Assembly: GCA_013399855.1 (NCBI GenBank)
Contig: VXAY01001966.1
Coordinates: 44,283-108,282, forward strand
DNA from: Oxyruncus cristatus
Taxonomy: Eukaryota > Chordata > Aves > Passeriformes > Cotingidae
Direction of reading: 5' to 3'
Length of the DNA stretch: 64,000 nucleotides
In this document: piece by piece, positions 47,911-59,200 of the stretch
Numbering within the stretch: position 1 is the first letter of the stretch
Layout of the letters: each line of letters begins with the position of its first letter
Made by a program: the position numbers and the translations under genes
The notes under the pieces: generated by a model
What the model was told of the DNA's origin: nothing
Database searches by the model: none
The model's input: the letters and a program-made list of their open reading frames with translations, nothing else

Positions 47911-48364
47911 CCTTCCTTTAGAAGCATTTCCCAAAACGCAGCCGTTTGAATATTTTTGGTTTTCTTTGGAGGAGCCTTTTTTTTTTTTTTTCCTTTTTTA
48001 ATTGCTTTCATTGCTTTCATTTCACACCCCATTATAAATCCAAGCACAGTATTCAATCCACTGAAATCTAATAAAAATTTCAATTTTCTCTCTATATTAA
48101 AAAGCCATTTAACCAAGCTAAATCTGCTTTGGAAGGGATCAGATTTCATTTCAGGGGAAACATCAGCACTCAACATCACGCTCCCGTTTGGAAAGGTGGA
48201 CTCCTTCAAGCAGCCGAGGGGAGCTTGGGGTCCTGAGTTTGAAGCCACTGGCAGTGAGAATTTAAGTGACAAATGAGTCCAAAAACAATTGGGGAGAGGC
48301 TGAGAAATGGAGGGAGACTTTTAGGACCAGGGTCACCTTAACCAAAGTCTTCTTCCACATCTGC
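47911..48364. other. Non-coding, nothing recognised
   Basis: AT-rich spacer with a T run at 47978-47991; nothing identified. Confidence 0.5.
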
Positions 48365-48790
48365 AGCTGGGTCAGGGAAGCTGGGGAGGGGCTGGAGCAG
48401 CTGAGGGAGCTGGGGGGGCTCAGCCTGGAGAAAAGGAGGCTCAGGGGGGACCTTCTGGCTCTGCAACTCCCTGACAGGAGGGGGGAGCCGGGGGGGGGGG
48501 GCGGGCTCTGCTCCCAGGGAACGGGGACAGGAGGAGAGGGAACGGCCTCAAGTTGCACCAAAAGAGGCTTCAACTGAATATTAGGGATAATTCCTTCATG
48601 GAAAAAGGGCTGTCCAGCCCTGGCACAGCTGCCCAGGGGAGTGCTGGAGTCCCCATCCCTGTAGGGGCTTAAAACCCTTGTGGATGTGGCACTTGGGGAC
48701 AGGGGGCAGTGGTGGCCTTGGCGGTGCTGGGGGAATGGTTGGACTCATCTCAGAGGACTTTTCCAGCCTAAAAGATTCTGTGATTCTAAG
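48365..48790 (+). repeat. CR1 LINE 3' end (~425 bp)
   Basis: Forward copy from GCTGGGGAGGGGCTGGAGCA through a G-rich run near 48488-48500 to TTTTCCAGCCTAAAAGATTC and a two-unit tail. Same subfamily as 26255; its 5' half matches the reverse complement of 35700-36190. Confidence 0.94.
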
Positions 48791-49767
48791 ACAAACACTG
48801 CCCTGGACTGCAGCCATCATTGCTTTGTTGTTTGTGGGTGGTTTTTTTTTTTTCCCCCTTTCCCTGTTCAAGCCCTGAGGGAAAACCAACAAACTGTCAG
48901 AAAACACAGCGACTTCCAGCGCTCAGGAGAAGGCTGCGGCCCCGGGGCAGAGGGGACCATGTGCTGAGCCCCAGGGGGACCAAAGCATCTCCTCTCATCT
49001 TTAAAACATCCCATTGCTCAGTCTGTAAGGCCAGTCCTGACTTTCCCCAGTGCAAACCTTCCCCCGGGCCGTGGGAGGGCTCGGGTGGGGCTTTGGAAGC
49101 AGGGGGGATCCTTCTCCATGCCTTTCTCCTCCCCGAATAAAGCCGTGTGCCCGTGTTTCAGGGTGGGGATGGATCGCTCACCCTGAGCATTGCAGCGAAG
49201 GCTGGAGACACAAGAGGGCAGGCACAGGCTGTGCAAAGGACAGAGGGGCTGTGCTCCGCTCCCGTGTCCCTCAGCCAGCCCGGCCCTGCTGTCCCCTCCA
49301 CCGCCCCATCTCCGTAAAGGGAGAAAAAGGGGATTTTCCTCAGGGATTCGTGTTCTGCCCCTGCCTGACTCCTCTGCCTGAAGCAGATTTGAGATTGTGA
49401 CGTCTGTGAGGGCGCTGAGGTTGGGCTACGAGCTCCCAAAGCAGCCACATCACCCTCTCGGGATGCTCTGCCGTTCCCTGGGTGTTCCCAAAGAAGGGGA
49501 GTGAGTGCAGGTGTCCTTAGTGGGGGTTTTATGGGACCAGCCAGGCTGCTCTGCCCCCACCCTGAGCACGCCCTGCACAGAGGCTGCTCCCAGGGGTGGT
49601 GAGAGGTGCCAACAGCCCTTCCCAGCCCTTGCACCCCATCACTGTCCCCCTTTGGTGGTGCCACCCCGCAGTGCACCCCCAGGCACTGCTGCCCTTGGCT
49701 CTCGGGACATCGGGGCTGATGGCGCATCTCGGGCACAACCTGAGCCACAGAGAGTGAGGGTGCCCAC
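48791..49767. other. Non-coding, nothing recognised
   Basis: Spacer; ORFs on both strands (for example 49158-50003 and 49505-50515) run through the CR1 copy that follows and have no domain. Confidence 0.5.
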
Positions 49768-49904
49768 CCCTGGGAGTGTCCAAGGCCAGGTTGGACTGGG
49801 CTTGGAGCGACCTGGGCTAGTGGAAGGTGTCCCTGCCCATGGCAGGGGGTGGCACTGGGTGGCCTTGAAGGTCCCTTCCAAGCCAAACCGTTCCATGATT
49901 CGCC
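49768..49904 (+). repeat. CR1 LINE 3' tip
   Basis: Forward copy: CCCCTGGGAGTGTCCAAGGC, CCATGGCAGGGGGTGGCACT and AGCCAAACCGTTCCATGATT. Last CR1 before the ASIC2 exon. Confidence 0.94.
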
Positions 49905-51534
49905 TCCCTGGTTTGTCCCCGTGCCCAGGAGCAGTGGGTGGCAGTGCCAGCAGCAGCGCCGGGCACGGCTTCTCCCTGCAGGCTGCAGCCAAAGCTTCCC
50001 CACAGTTCAGCACTAAAAGGCGGCGGATGGTTCCCGGTGTGAATTACAGCGAGCGGGGCTGGAAAGGCAGCGCTCACCGGGGGCAAAGGGAGGCATCCAC
50101 AGACCCGGCCAGCCACGGCAGAGCGGGGCAGGAGGGACATTTGCAGCCGGGCTGGGAACGGGCGGGAAGGGGAGCCCAGTCCGGCCACGGAAAATTTTTA
50201 GGAGGGGGAATGATCTTGTCCCTGGCCGCGCAGAGGGAGACAGGCAGCGAGGTCTGGAGCCCAGGGACTCTGTCCTCGGCTGCTCTAATTCTGGTTCACA
50301 GGTTGGTTGGGTCTGCTCGGTCCTGCCTTCTCCACCCTCCTGGAAAGGGCGTGGCAAGGTGCAGCACGTTCGGACACCTCACCTCGGCCGAACTTCTGCA
50401 GAATAAAGAAGGGGCACAGCTCTGTTTATACCCCAAATGGGCTTGCAGGGAGAGCCTGATTCAGCCACCAGCAGAGACACAGGAGGAGGGACCAAGTTTT
50501 GCATTTCAGGGCTGATGAGGATTCCTACAAAGAGGAAACCAGCCTCTGGAGGCGGCTCCTGCTCCCTCTGCATCCCAGCCATCCTTGAGGACACAGTCCT
50601 GGAGCCCTCTGGCTACAGAAGGAGGGTTCAGCTTTGGGGCAGCAGCCTGGTGTGCTGGATATAATTCAGCTGATAGTTTATTATTTAATAGTTTATAGTT
50701 TCTGAGTGCTTTGTCCCCTCCCTGCCTCAGTTTCCCTGGTGTAAAATGGAGAGGGAAGCGTTGTAGCAGTGGGGGATGAGCAGCTGAGCCTGGGAGATGC
50801 TCCTGTAGGAATTATCCGTACTGGGGGATGCCACAGCTGGGCTTGCCTTTGGCTGCTGTGGTGGGGCCAAAGGTGGCTTTGGAGGCAGCAAAAGCTGAAA
50901 TGATCTTATCTCTGGGTGAAAAGCATCAGGGTGGCTCATGGCCCAGGGACAAGAGAGGTCCATCAGTGAGGGCGAAGCACCTGAAAGGTGAAGGGGCCAA
51001 ACGGTTCCAAGGCTGTTCCAGGGTCTGCTCTCCTGGTAACAGCACTCAGGGTTATAAATTCAAGCGCATTTTGTCCCATATAATCTTTGGGCTTGGCCTT
51101 AAGGTAATTCCATGGGTGGCTGAGAGTCACAAGGCATCGCCTTGCAGACTGTGACAGGTTCTGTCTGTGCTTGGACCCTCTGCTCCCACCTCAGCCCAGC
51201 TGGGAAAGCCCCCCCTACCCGGGTGCTGCCGTGGCCCTGGGCCCCTCCCCTGCTGTGGTGCTGGGGGGCTGTACAGAGACAGAAATCCCGGGGTTTAATT
51301 CTGGATCTCAACAAAACCGGGCAAAAAATCCTGCCGAGCACCGAGCCAGTGTGGAGGGGGGTGACTCCAGACCCTGCTTAGCCCCCTCTCATCCCTGGGT
51401 TGATCCCCTCTCATTCCCATTCCTGCAGCGGGCACTAGGGATGCTCTCATGTTCGGAGGCATCGTCACAGGATCTGCAGCATCTCTTGGGCAGGAAACCG
51501 TTCCCATTTGCCTCCTCCCCCCTCCTCCTTCCCA
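49905..51534. other. Non-coding upstream of the CpG island, with a CpG-rich patch
   Basis: 49930-50260 is CpG-rich (for example GGCGGCGGATGG near 50020 and GCCGCGCAGAGG near 50225), about 2.5 kb upstream of the start codon. It could be a minor promoter or enhancer. The rest is anonymous, with no CR1. Confidence 0.5.
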
Positions 51535-51987
51535 GCCTCCCGGCTGAGCGCACATCTGGGCGCGTCTTCCCCGAACCCATCCGTCACAGCTGCCTTCCAG
51601 CGGCAAACAGAACATCTGGAGATCCTGCTGGCTCCGAACCTTCCCACCCGGGCGGTGCAGGAGCTGCTCGGCGCAGCCCCCCCAGGCACAGCCACGTCCA
51701 GACTCACCCCCCTACCCCCCCCGAGGCTGGAGTTCGGGGTCTCCGGTCGCAGCCCCCCGTGCCTGCCCTGCCCGGGCTCTCGCTGCCGCGGGGCTCGGTA
51801 CCGGTGCGTGACTCGGGGCTCCCAGCGCTTCTCCCTCTGAGCCCCGCAGGGCAGGGAAACTCTGAGGCTCAGGGAGAAGATAAGAGACGCTGCAGCCCCG
51901 CCGCGTCTTGCCCTGCCTGGTTTTCGCTCTGAGCTGCAGAGTGATGGAGAAGAGGCTTCATTCCGCTGCTTTCTCCCCTGCTCGTCC

Positions 51988-52008
51988 GTGTGTGTGTGTG
52001 TGTGTGTG
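51988..52008 (+). repeat. (GT)n microsatellite
   Basis: An uninterrupted alternating GT tract of 21 bases, about 550 bases upstream of the TATA-like box. Antisense, it reads as CA repeats that create a His-Thr run in a spurious minus-strand ORF. Confidence 0.9.
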
Positions 52009-52358
52009 CACGGAGCTGAGCAGCATTTCCCCCTCTTTCCTTTTATTTTTTTCAGCCTTTCCCTCTCCCCCTGGATTTTCTGCCCACCTTTCCCCGAGAG
52101 AAACACCAGTAACACCGGCAGCACAGGGCTGGGTTTCTGGCGTGCTGTTCTCTGCCCAAAATGGAGGGGTGGGGAGGAGGAGAGACGCCCGAATCCTGCA
52201 GCTCCCATTGCCGGAGCTCGGGGAGCATCACCCGGTGGGTCTGAAGGCATCAGCTCCGGGAAGCAGCATCCTCGGCTTTCCGCACTAGTTAACAGCCTGA
52301 GCGCTGCCTCGGCTCGTTTTAAACTCGCTCGCTCGCTTAACCTGCTCTCGCCTCGGCC

Positions 52359-52413
52359 GTGTGTGCGTGTGTGTGTGCGTGTGTGTGTGTGTGCGTGTGT
52401 GTGTGTGTGTGTG
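52359..52413 (+). repeat. (GT)n microsatellite with GC interruptions, promoter-proximal
   Basis: A 55-base alternating purine-pyrimidine tract of GT with three GC steps, ending 140 bases upstream of the TATA-like box. Such tracts can adopt left-handed DNA and are length-variable; any effect on ASIC2 is an inference. Confidence 0.9.
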
Positions 52414-52553
52414 CAGGGGGAGGACTTTATTGCCATTGGCTCAGCTCTCGCTGCCCACCCACATCTCTTCCACATCACCTTGGTGTCTCCCTAAATAAAA
52501 CCAGCCCTCCTTATCGCACCGAGGAAATCAAGAGCGAGAGTTTGAATGGATTT

Positions 52554-52563
52554 TATATAAATA
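52554..52563 (+). promoter_or_regulatory. ASIC2: TATA-like box, candidate ASIC2a core promoter
   Basis: TATATAAATA lies 177 bases upstream of the start codon inside a CpG-rich region. A start site about 30 bases downstream would give a 5' UTR of roughly 155 bases. I see no ATG between that point and the start codon, so no upstream ORF is expected. An inverted CCAAT (ATTGG) is at 52435-52439. The motif match is seen; its use as a promoter is inferred. Confidence 0.5.
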
Positions 52564-52739
52564 TTTACCCCGACGAAGCCGCTGCTGAGCTCGTGGGATA
52601 AACTCGCGGCAGCTGCTCTCACCCCCCTTCTCCCGCCCGCCCCTTCAAGGCTTTCATTACTTGGGAGAGAGGAGAGATCCAGATCCCAGTTCTAGCTGCA
52701 GACTGACCCAAAAAGCAGTGCCAGGATTTTAACTTAGCT

Positions 52740-53303
52740 ATGGATCTGAAGGACAGCACCAGCGAGGGCAGCATGGGCAGCCTGCAGCCTTCCAGCATCC
52801 AGATCTTCGCCAACACCACCACGCTCCACGGGCTCCGCCACGTCTTCGTCTACGGCCCGGTGACCATCCGGCGCCTGCTCTGGACCTTGGCCTTTGTGGG
52901 CTCGCTGGGGCTGCTCCTGGTGGAGAGCTCAGACAGGGTGGCTTTCTACTTCTCCTACCAGCACGTGACCAAAGTGGACGAGGTGGTGGCCAACAGCCTG
53001 GTGTTCCCCGCTGTCACCATCTGTAACCTCAACGAGTTCCGCTTCTCCCGCCTCACCACCAACGACCTGTACCACGCCGGGGAGCTGCTGGCCCTGCTCG
53101 ACGTCAACCTGCAGATCCCCAACCCCCACCTGGCTGACCCTGCTGTCCTGGCCATCCTGCAGGAGAAGGCCAACTTCAAGCACTACAAGCCCAAAGTGTT
53201 CAGCATGCAGGAGTTCCTGGCGCGGGTGGGCCACGACCTGAAGGATATGATGCTGTACTGCAAGTTCAAAGGGCAGGAGTGCAACCACGAGGACTTCAAA
53301 ACT
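52740..53303 (+). CDS. ASIC2: ASIC2 first coding exon (ASIC2a-type N-terminus), partial gene
   Basis: Encodes the first 188 residues of a proton-gated, amiloride-sensitive sodium channel subunit of the DEG/ENaC family, a plasma-membrane protein of neurons that assembles as trimers. Seen: a cytosolic N-terminus with the family His-Gly motif at residues 30-31; TM1 at about residues 43-64; the post-TM1 segment FSYQHVTKVDE at 71-81; the FPAVTICNLNEFRFS block at 89-103; and the finger-region block GHDLKDMMLYCKFKGQEC at 164-181. Cys95 should pair with a cysteine in a later exon, and Cys174/Cys181 match the local family disulfide. His75, His165 and His183 align with mammalian ASIC2a His72, His162 and His180, which are linked to acid gating or zinc potentiation. 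The paralogue ASIC1 is excluded by the MDLK start and by DVNLQIPNPHLADP at 121-134. The start is supported by an in-frame TGA at 52704-52706 and a good context (G at -3 and +4). The exon ends in phase 0 at a GT donor. The rest of the protein, including TM2 and the pore, is outside the window. Confidence 0.96.
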
Positions 53304-53309
53304 GTGAGT
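53304..53309 (+). promoter_or_regulatory. ASIC2: 5' splice donor of ASIC2 first coding exon
   Basis: The sequence GTGAGT follows ACT (Thr188) and matches the vertebrate donor consensus. In mammalian ASIC2 the exon also ends after a Thr codon in this position, with the next exon opening on Val-Phe-Thr. Reading through the donor gives about 30 unrelated residues and then a stop at 53394-53396, so the longer ORF is not the real protein. Confidence 0.9.
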
Positions 53310-54450
53310 ATGAGCAGACGCTCTGCTTTTCCTCTTCTCTGGGTGTGTGGATGGTGGTGTTGCAGGGCCAGGGCAGCACCGGAGGTCACTGGCTGAGCCA
53401 TGTGGGCACGGAGCGGTGGGTGAGCCGCTGCCAGGCTCTGGCGTGGCAGAGGAGGAGCAGGAGCTGCCTGTTGAGCTGAAGTTTGTTTGTTGGAGTCCTA
53501 ACGGGGCGGGTTTTGTGGGGCCAGACCTGCAAGGGGCTGCAGCAGGTCCAGCCTCCATCCTGCATGAGGCCCATGGCACCCAGGTGGCTGTTTGGTGTCA
53601 GAGCAGGGCATCAGATGGGTGCTGCTGAGCATCGCGGGCGGCTTGGGGCTCTCTTGCTTTGGGCAGTGGATGTCAGGAGCTGAAGGAAGCAGAGAAGGCT
53701 GGAAAGGGGCCAGCAAGAAGGGCAGGGGCTTGGGGCTGCTCTGAGTGCTGTCCAGGTGTATTGGCCCAGGTGTTCGGAGATGTGCTGGGATTATGGAAGG
53801 GGAGATTTTTTTCTGCTTGTTCCTGGTGTTCGTGACTCATAAATCTTGGTTTGCTGAGGAGTGTGGGCAGCAGCTGGGTACCTCCCTGGTGCTGTGACAT
53901 TCCTGGTGCTGTGCTGGAGAGAAGGGGGGGGAAGAGGAGAAGAAGAGGGAAAGAAATGGGGCTGAGCTCTGATCCCAGTCTGCTCCGAGGCTGGGGGAGG
54001 TGGAGCGAGCCGGGTACTTGAGCATCCTGAGGGAAGCAGGCACTGCTCACTTCCAGCTCCTGGCTGGCACCCTGCTGGCAGTGCAGGCTGCCCTGGGTGC
54101 CTGGGCTGGCAGAAGGTGTCAGGGGCACAATAAAAAGAATAAGCAGGTTGTCTGGAAGAAGTGGTGCCCCTCTGCACTGCTGGGGCAGGCGAGGGGGCTG
54201 CAGAGGGGGCTGTGCCCCCAGGCTGGGGGTTTGAGTCCCATCCTGGCTGAGATGTGGGGGTGCTGGGGACTGGGTAAGTCACACCGTGCTCTCAGGCCAC
54301 ACTGGCCAGTCCCTTGGCACTGCCTGAGCTGTCTGGGGGGGTCGGTGTTCCTGGAGTCAGCAATGCTCCAGCTCTCACGTGCTTGTTTCTCCGGGAGCGA
54401 TGCTGCTTGTTCTGCTCACTGCCCTGTGTCCTGGCAGGTTTTGTGCTGGT

Positions 54451-54506
54451 CCGGTTTGTCAGCAGGATCTTTGTCCGGTTTGTCAGCAGGATCTTTGTCT
54501 GGTTTT
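54451..54506 (+). repeat. 24-bp tandem duplication
   Basis: Two perfect copies of a 24-base unit beginning CCGGTTTGTCAGCAGGATCT, followed by a partial third that starts CTGGTTT. Confidence 0.93.
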
Positions 54507-56157
54507 AGGAGAAGGGAGTATTTTCTGCCTCTGCTGCTTCTGGATCTCCCAGAAAGTGAGCCCTGCTTCAGGGTCGCTGCCATCACCTGGACTGTGCTGC
54601 CTTTAAACCTCTGAGCAGGAACATTCTGTGCCTCGGTTTTTGCCTGTGCATAACCCTGATGCCTTGCCCTGGGTACCCAGGCAAACCACTCCCTTGTTTC
54701 TGCTCCCTGGGCAGGTCTGAGCGGAGGGTGGGGGTCGGGTGGGTCACGGGAGGGGGTCAACAAAGGCCCAAGCAGAGGGGTTTGCTAAGGACAAGCCGTG
54801 TGGGACCAAGTCTGGAGAATGGGATGGAAAAGGAGACACAGGTGCCAAAGTCCAGGGGACAGAAGAGTTGGGGAGTGAGGACAGATCCCTCCCTTACAGG
54901 ATGGACAGACCTCCCTTATCCGTGGCGAGGGTGTGGGGAGCAGGAGCTGCTTTCCCAGTGGACTTCCCAATAGTGCAATAAAACACCAGCCAAAAGCAAA
55001 AGCCTCAAAGCCAGGGAGCAAACAACACCTCCAGAACATCTGCAGGCCTTAAAAGAGAGGGGTTTCCCTGTTTCCCTCCACTCCCTTCTCTCAGAGAAGG
55101 CAGGAGCTCTTGGCAGCCCCCCCGGGACACAGTGGGGTGTCAGCCCTGGCCAGTTAGTTTTTCGAGGCAGCTGCTCCTGAAGCAATGATTTATTTCCTTT
55201 TTTTCCACGGGGGGGATACAGCAGCTTCCAGAAAGACAAACATTCCCTGTCCGCCAAGGGAATGCCCTGGTAAAACAGACCAGGGCCAGCTAGAAAAACA
55301 GAGGATATTATGGACTGACAGTGCTTGTCCTTGTCAAAGTGCTGGGGAGATTCAGTGCAACACTTCAGCCCATTCTGCAAAGCAGGTCCTGGATGATCCA
55401 GAAGACAACACTGCTTGTTGTGCCTCTAACAGGGGCAGGGGTTCAGTCTCCCTGACTCCAGGTAACCCCTCAGGTTATGGAAATCCAGGAGGCATCGCTC
55501 AGCAGGGACACAACAACCCTGCTCTTCCTGCCAGATTTTACCTCTCGGAGATAAAAGGCAGCAAAAAAAGTGTCTGCTTGAAGGATGAGCAGGTTTTTTT
55601 TCCCCAGGGAGAAGCTGGAAAGGTCTTTGAGCTGCCTCCAGGCTGAATCAGAACCTCACGTCCTGGATGAATTTTGCATTTAATCACCACCAACCTGTTG
55701 CAGCTGCGCTGGGGCTCTGTGACAGCCCATCCATCCTGCTGCAGCACCCACAGGAGAAGCATTACCTGACTTGTTTCCTGAAGGGAAACAGGGTGTAAAT
55801 CCCAGAGCACTTCTGTGAGACGTCAGCAGGGTAGAAGAACTGTCGGGTTGGGGTTTTTTTCTGTACTCCCCAAATTCGGGCCCCCGGGAGCAGAAGAGGC
55901 AGGACCTTTGCAGCAGGAGGCTGCACCAAAGCAGGAACTCTGCAATCAGGTGCTGCTGGAGGAGTCAGTGCAGTGCTTTTGGTGCATGGAGGGGTGTGTG
56001 GTGTGCAGGGTGTCCCTGGAGAAAGCACACGGTGCTGTTGCCTCGTGGGGAAGCAGGAGCTGGAAACTGGCACTTTGAAAACACGACTTTACCCTCCTTC
56101 CTCCTCCACCTCCCTGTTTAAATTCTCTGTCGCTGCTTTACCACCAGGGTTTGAGCT

Positions 56158-56235
56158 GTGCTCTCCCTCCACTCCCTGTTTTCTCCCCAGGATAATGTGC
56201 TCTCCCTCCACTCCCTGTTTTCTCCCCAGGACGAT
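56158..56235 (+). repeat. 39-bp tandem duplication with acceptor-like sequence
   Basis: Two adjacent 39-base copies (56158-56196 and 56197-56235), differing at one base near the end (GATAAT versus GACGAT). Each ends in a pyrimidine tract plus CCCCAG, resembling a 3' splice site. No exon with the ASIC2 reading frame follows, so use is unlikely. Confidence 0.9.
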
Positions 56236-59200
56236 GCCTCTGAGACATTTCCCCCTGTTGGGGTGTGCCCAGAGGAGCGAGTCCCCCAAGCTTTTCTGCA
56301 GAGACACCCCAAAGGGATGGCGAGGATGTGCTGATCCTGTGCTGGCACTGCCACAGAGCAGCAGCTCGGATAATGCAGAGCTCTGCTGTAGGCAGGGCAG
56401 TGGAGAAGAGACAACTGGCAGAGCACACTTTAGCAAAGCCCTCCCCTTGGAGTGTTTGGAGGAGGAAAGCCTGAAAACAGCAGCAGCCAAGGAAACCCCC
56501 TCCTTTTTTCCTGCTCCTGCTCCTCTCCAGGAGGTCCTGGTTGGAGATGACCTGGCAGATGGGACTTTTCTGGAGGAGCTGTGCTCAGGCTGCTCCTTGT
56601 GACTTGAAGGTCTTCCCATCCCACCGCTGCTGAGCCTGGGGAAGCCGTGGCTCGTCGCTGCTGGGATTTTCTGGGAGAGCCTGTGGGTTTGCTGGAGCAA
56701 AGCCTCTTTCCTGGGATTCTTAGGGTGGCCCGTGGCCCTTTGCTGTTCCACCCCCTGGGCAATGGCAGGGGAGCCTCGGGGGGGACAATTTGGTGCGTGG
56801 CCCAGCAAATGTGTGGGAGAAAAACCCGTGAAAACCCCTTTCAGCCCACGGGGCAAACCCAGCGCGATGGCCTGGGAGTGGACACCGGGAATAGGAGCAG
56901 CAGGGGAGTGGGAAATCTCAGTGCCCCCAGGGTGAGAAACGCTCCCCAGCAGCCCGGCCCTGCCAGGCTGGGGCAGTAGGGGTGTGTTCCTGGTGTTCTG
57001 ACGGCTCAAAGTGTTCCCAGTCGGGTCCTTTGCTGAATGCAGTGTGTGGACTGGGCTCCCTCCCACATCCACTTCATTCCAGGGAACACAGTGGCTTCCC
57101 CTGGGCCTGCTCTGCCATGTTTATTTCCCTGGCCATGACAACTGAAGGATAGAACTCATCTATTTTCAATACACATTCTTCTGACAGACGGGGGCCACGT
57201 AATGGAGGGGATCTCATGTGGGTATCGCTATTTCAAGACACAAGTTTCTGTCAATCTCTCTGTCTCCTCCCATGCATATTTTCTTCTCCCGTTCTTTCCC
57301 GTGCATCCATGGGGTCAGTGATTAGTGAATGGCCTTCGCTTTTTACACTGATTAGTCCATTCTCAACTCTTATTACACAACTTCCACTTCCCGCAGTAAT
57401 AAATAAATAAATAGACAAATAATCGTGATGGTGGCTGCTAGATTTGGAGAAACTTTGCTTTTCCCTTGAACAAGTTTTCTGGAGCACCGTGGCCTCCCCC
57501 AAAGTTTGCCGCAGAGCCTGAGCTGCCAGAATGAGCTCTGCAATCCTGTGACGACTTTTACACAAAAGGGTGGGGTTTTATTCCAAAGAGACCAAATCCT
57601 TGCGCGGCCTTCCCAGGATTGTGGACGTCTGGACTGTGGCATGTGGAGTTTGGAGGTTCAGTGTGTGGGCACAGGGTTATTGTGCTGCCGCTGGCGGGTG
57701 TCTCAGGTGGTGTCTGTGTGAACTGAGGTGGATTGTTCCTGGGTCACACACCTCTGGCTGACATGCAAACCCTGCCCTTGAGAAATGCAGACCCTCGCTC
57801 TCCTCGGTGTTTTTCTGGACTGAGTTTGTCTGTCCCCTGAGTGTGGAAGTGCTTCCCCCTTTGTATTTCCTTTATTTACCACAAACTGGTAGGGTAACGC
57901 TTTAAATTCAGGAAGCTTCACGGGGGGGTGCCAGTTGGGCTGAATGTTCAGGAAAAAGACCTTCCTGGGTTTGGATGGTCGATGGACTTCATCTATCAAA
58001 GGCTGTAGAACTCCAGTGAGGTCTTTTCATGGCCAACCCAATTTTAAATCCTTTAATACTGAAAGGGTGAAACGGGGACAGATATTTCGGACGTGAGGCT
58101 GCAGCTCATTGACTTGGGACGTTGGTGCCACACATTTGAGAAGCTGAGACCCAGGACCTGACCCTGTGATAAAACCCTCCTCGATGCTCTTTTAAAAGCT
58201 CTGTGCCTGGTTCTGGTTTGAGCTGCTTCTTGGCCAGGCAAACTGCCCTCCCTCACTGGGGCTTTGAGGTGGGGAGTGACCCAAACAGCTGAGACGTGTC
58301 AGAAATGGGCCCTGCCAGAGTGACACAAACTGCTGGAGGCTTGAGGGTTGAGAGCAGAGGGAGAGGAGCCCAGGGAGGGGCAAAGACAAAGGATTTGTGT
58401 GTGTCAGAGCCGGCTGAGGGCTCAGCCTTCCCTTGCCACGCACCTGGAGGAGAGCAAGAACCCCTCCTGACCTCCAAGTGATCCCCATCCATCACAGTTA
58501 TTCATCAGGAGGCCAAGTGGGAGCTCCTCTGTCCCCTCCAAACCACCCCTGCCTGAGGATTTGCACCCAAAGCAGCGCCTGGAGCAAAATGCAAGAACTG
58601 CCCCTCAGCCGAGGAGGAAATGCTGAGCAAGAGGGGTGTCATCAGAGTTTTAGGGATGGAGGAGGTGTCTTAGCGCTGCAGGGCTGTATCAGAACAGTCC
58701 TGGGAATTCCCTGAGCCTTTCCTTGCGTTGGGAACACCTCTGGGTGCGGCTTCTTGCACACCTCAGCTCTCCAACTTGTCAGCTGTGGTGGGGGGGAAGG
58801 AGCCCTTCTCCCAGCCAGGCCCCCAGAGCTGCAGTGCTGAAAGCTGTGCAGAGGCAAAGCTGTAAACAGCGGAGAGCAAAGACGATAAATGTCTTTCAGC
58901 AGCCACGTCCTGGTGTTCTCCTTAGCCCCTGGCTCTCGGTGACTAACACAGCTCCTGTCACAGGCTCTCCCTGACAGCGGCTCCTGGGTCAGGACTCCTT
59001 GCTGTCTGCAGTGGACGGAGGGTGAAACCATGGGAAGCTTCCAAATGGACCCGTGCTCCTCCTAGACAGGGGAGAAGACTCGATTTAACCATGCCCCAAA
59101 ACTAAGTTAAGGCCAGGAAAAACATGGAACACATCAGAAACCCAGCATGGTTTCCGTCTGGGGAGGGAACGTGGAACGACATACCCTGTCCTGACCTTCT

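Larger units (their letters stand above)
51535..53330. promoter_or_regulatory. CpG-island-like region over ASIC2 promoter and first exon
   Basis: CpG dinucleotides become clearly denser than in the neighbouring DNA, with several per 60 bases around 51541-51840, and stay frequent through the coding exon. The region contains the TATA-like box, the inferred 5' UTR, two GT tracts and the exon. CpG-rich promoters are common for vertebrate neuronal genes. Edges are judged by eye. Confidence 0.65.

Noticed and set aside
49505..50515. 336-codon + strand ORF
   Set aside because: It crosses a CR1 fragment (49768-49904), lies in GC-rich DNA where stops are rare, and overlaps a 281-codon ORF on the other strand. 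No family motif.
1..51534. Alternative ASIC2 (ASIC2b-type) first exon or another gene upstream
   Set aside because: No frame shows the ASIC2b-like N-terminus or any other recognisable exon, so I make no call.
51465..52478. 337-codon minus-strand ORF opposite the ASIC2 promoter
   Set aside because: It includes a long His-Thr run that is simply the antisense of the GT tracts, overlaps the CpG island and has no domain.
53304..53396. Extension of the ASIC2 reading frame past 53303
   Set aside because: The 30 extra residues do not match the family, and a good GT donor sits at the conserved exon end.
56089..57072. 327-codon minus-strand ORF in the ASIC2 intron
   Set aside because: It passes through a 39-bp tandem duplication and low-complexity GC-rich sequence, with no recognisable domain or splice context.
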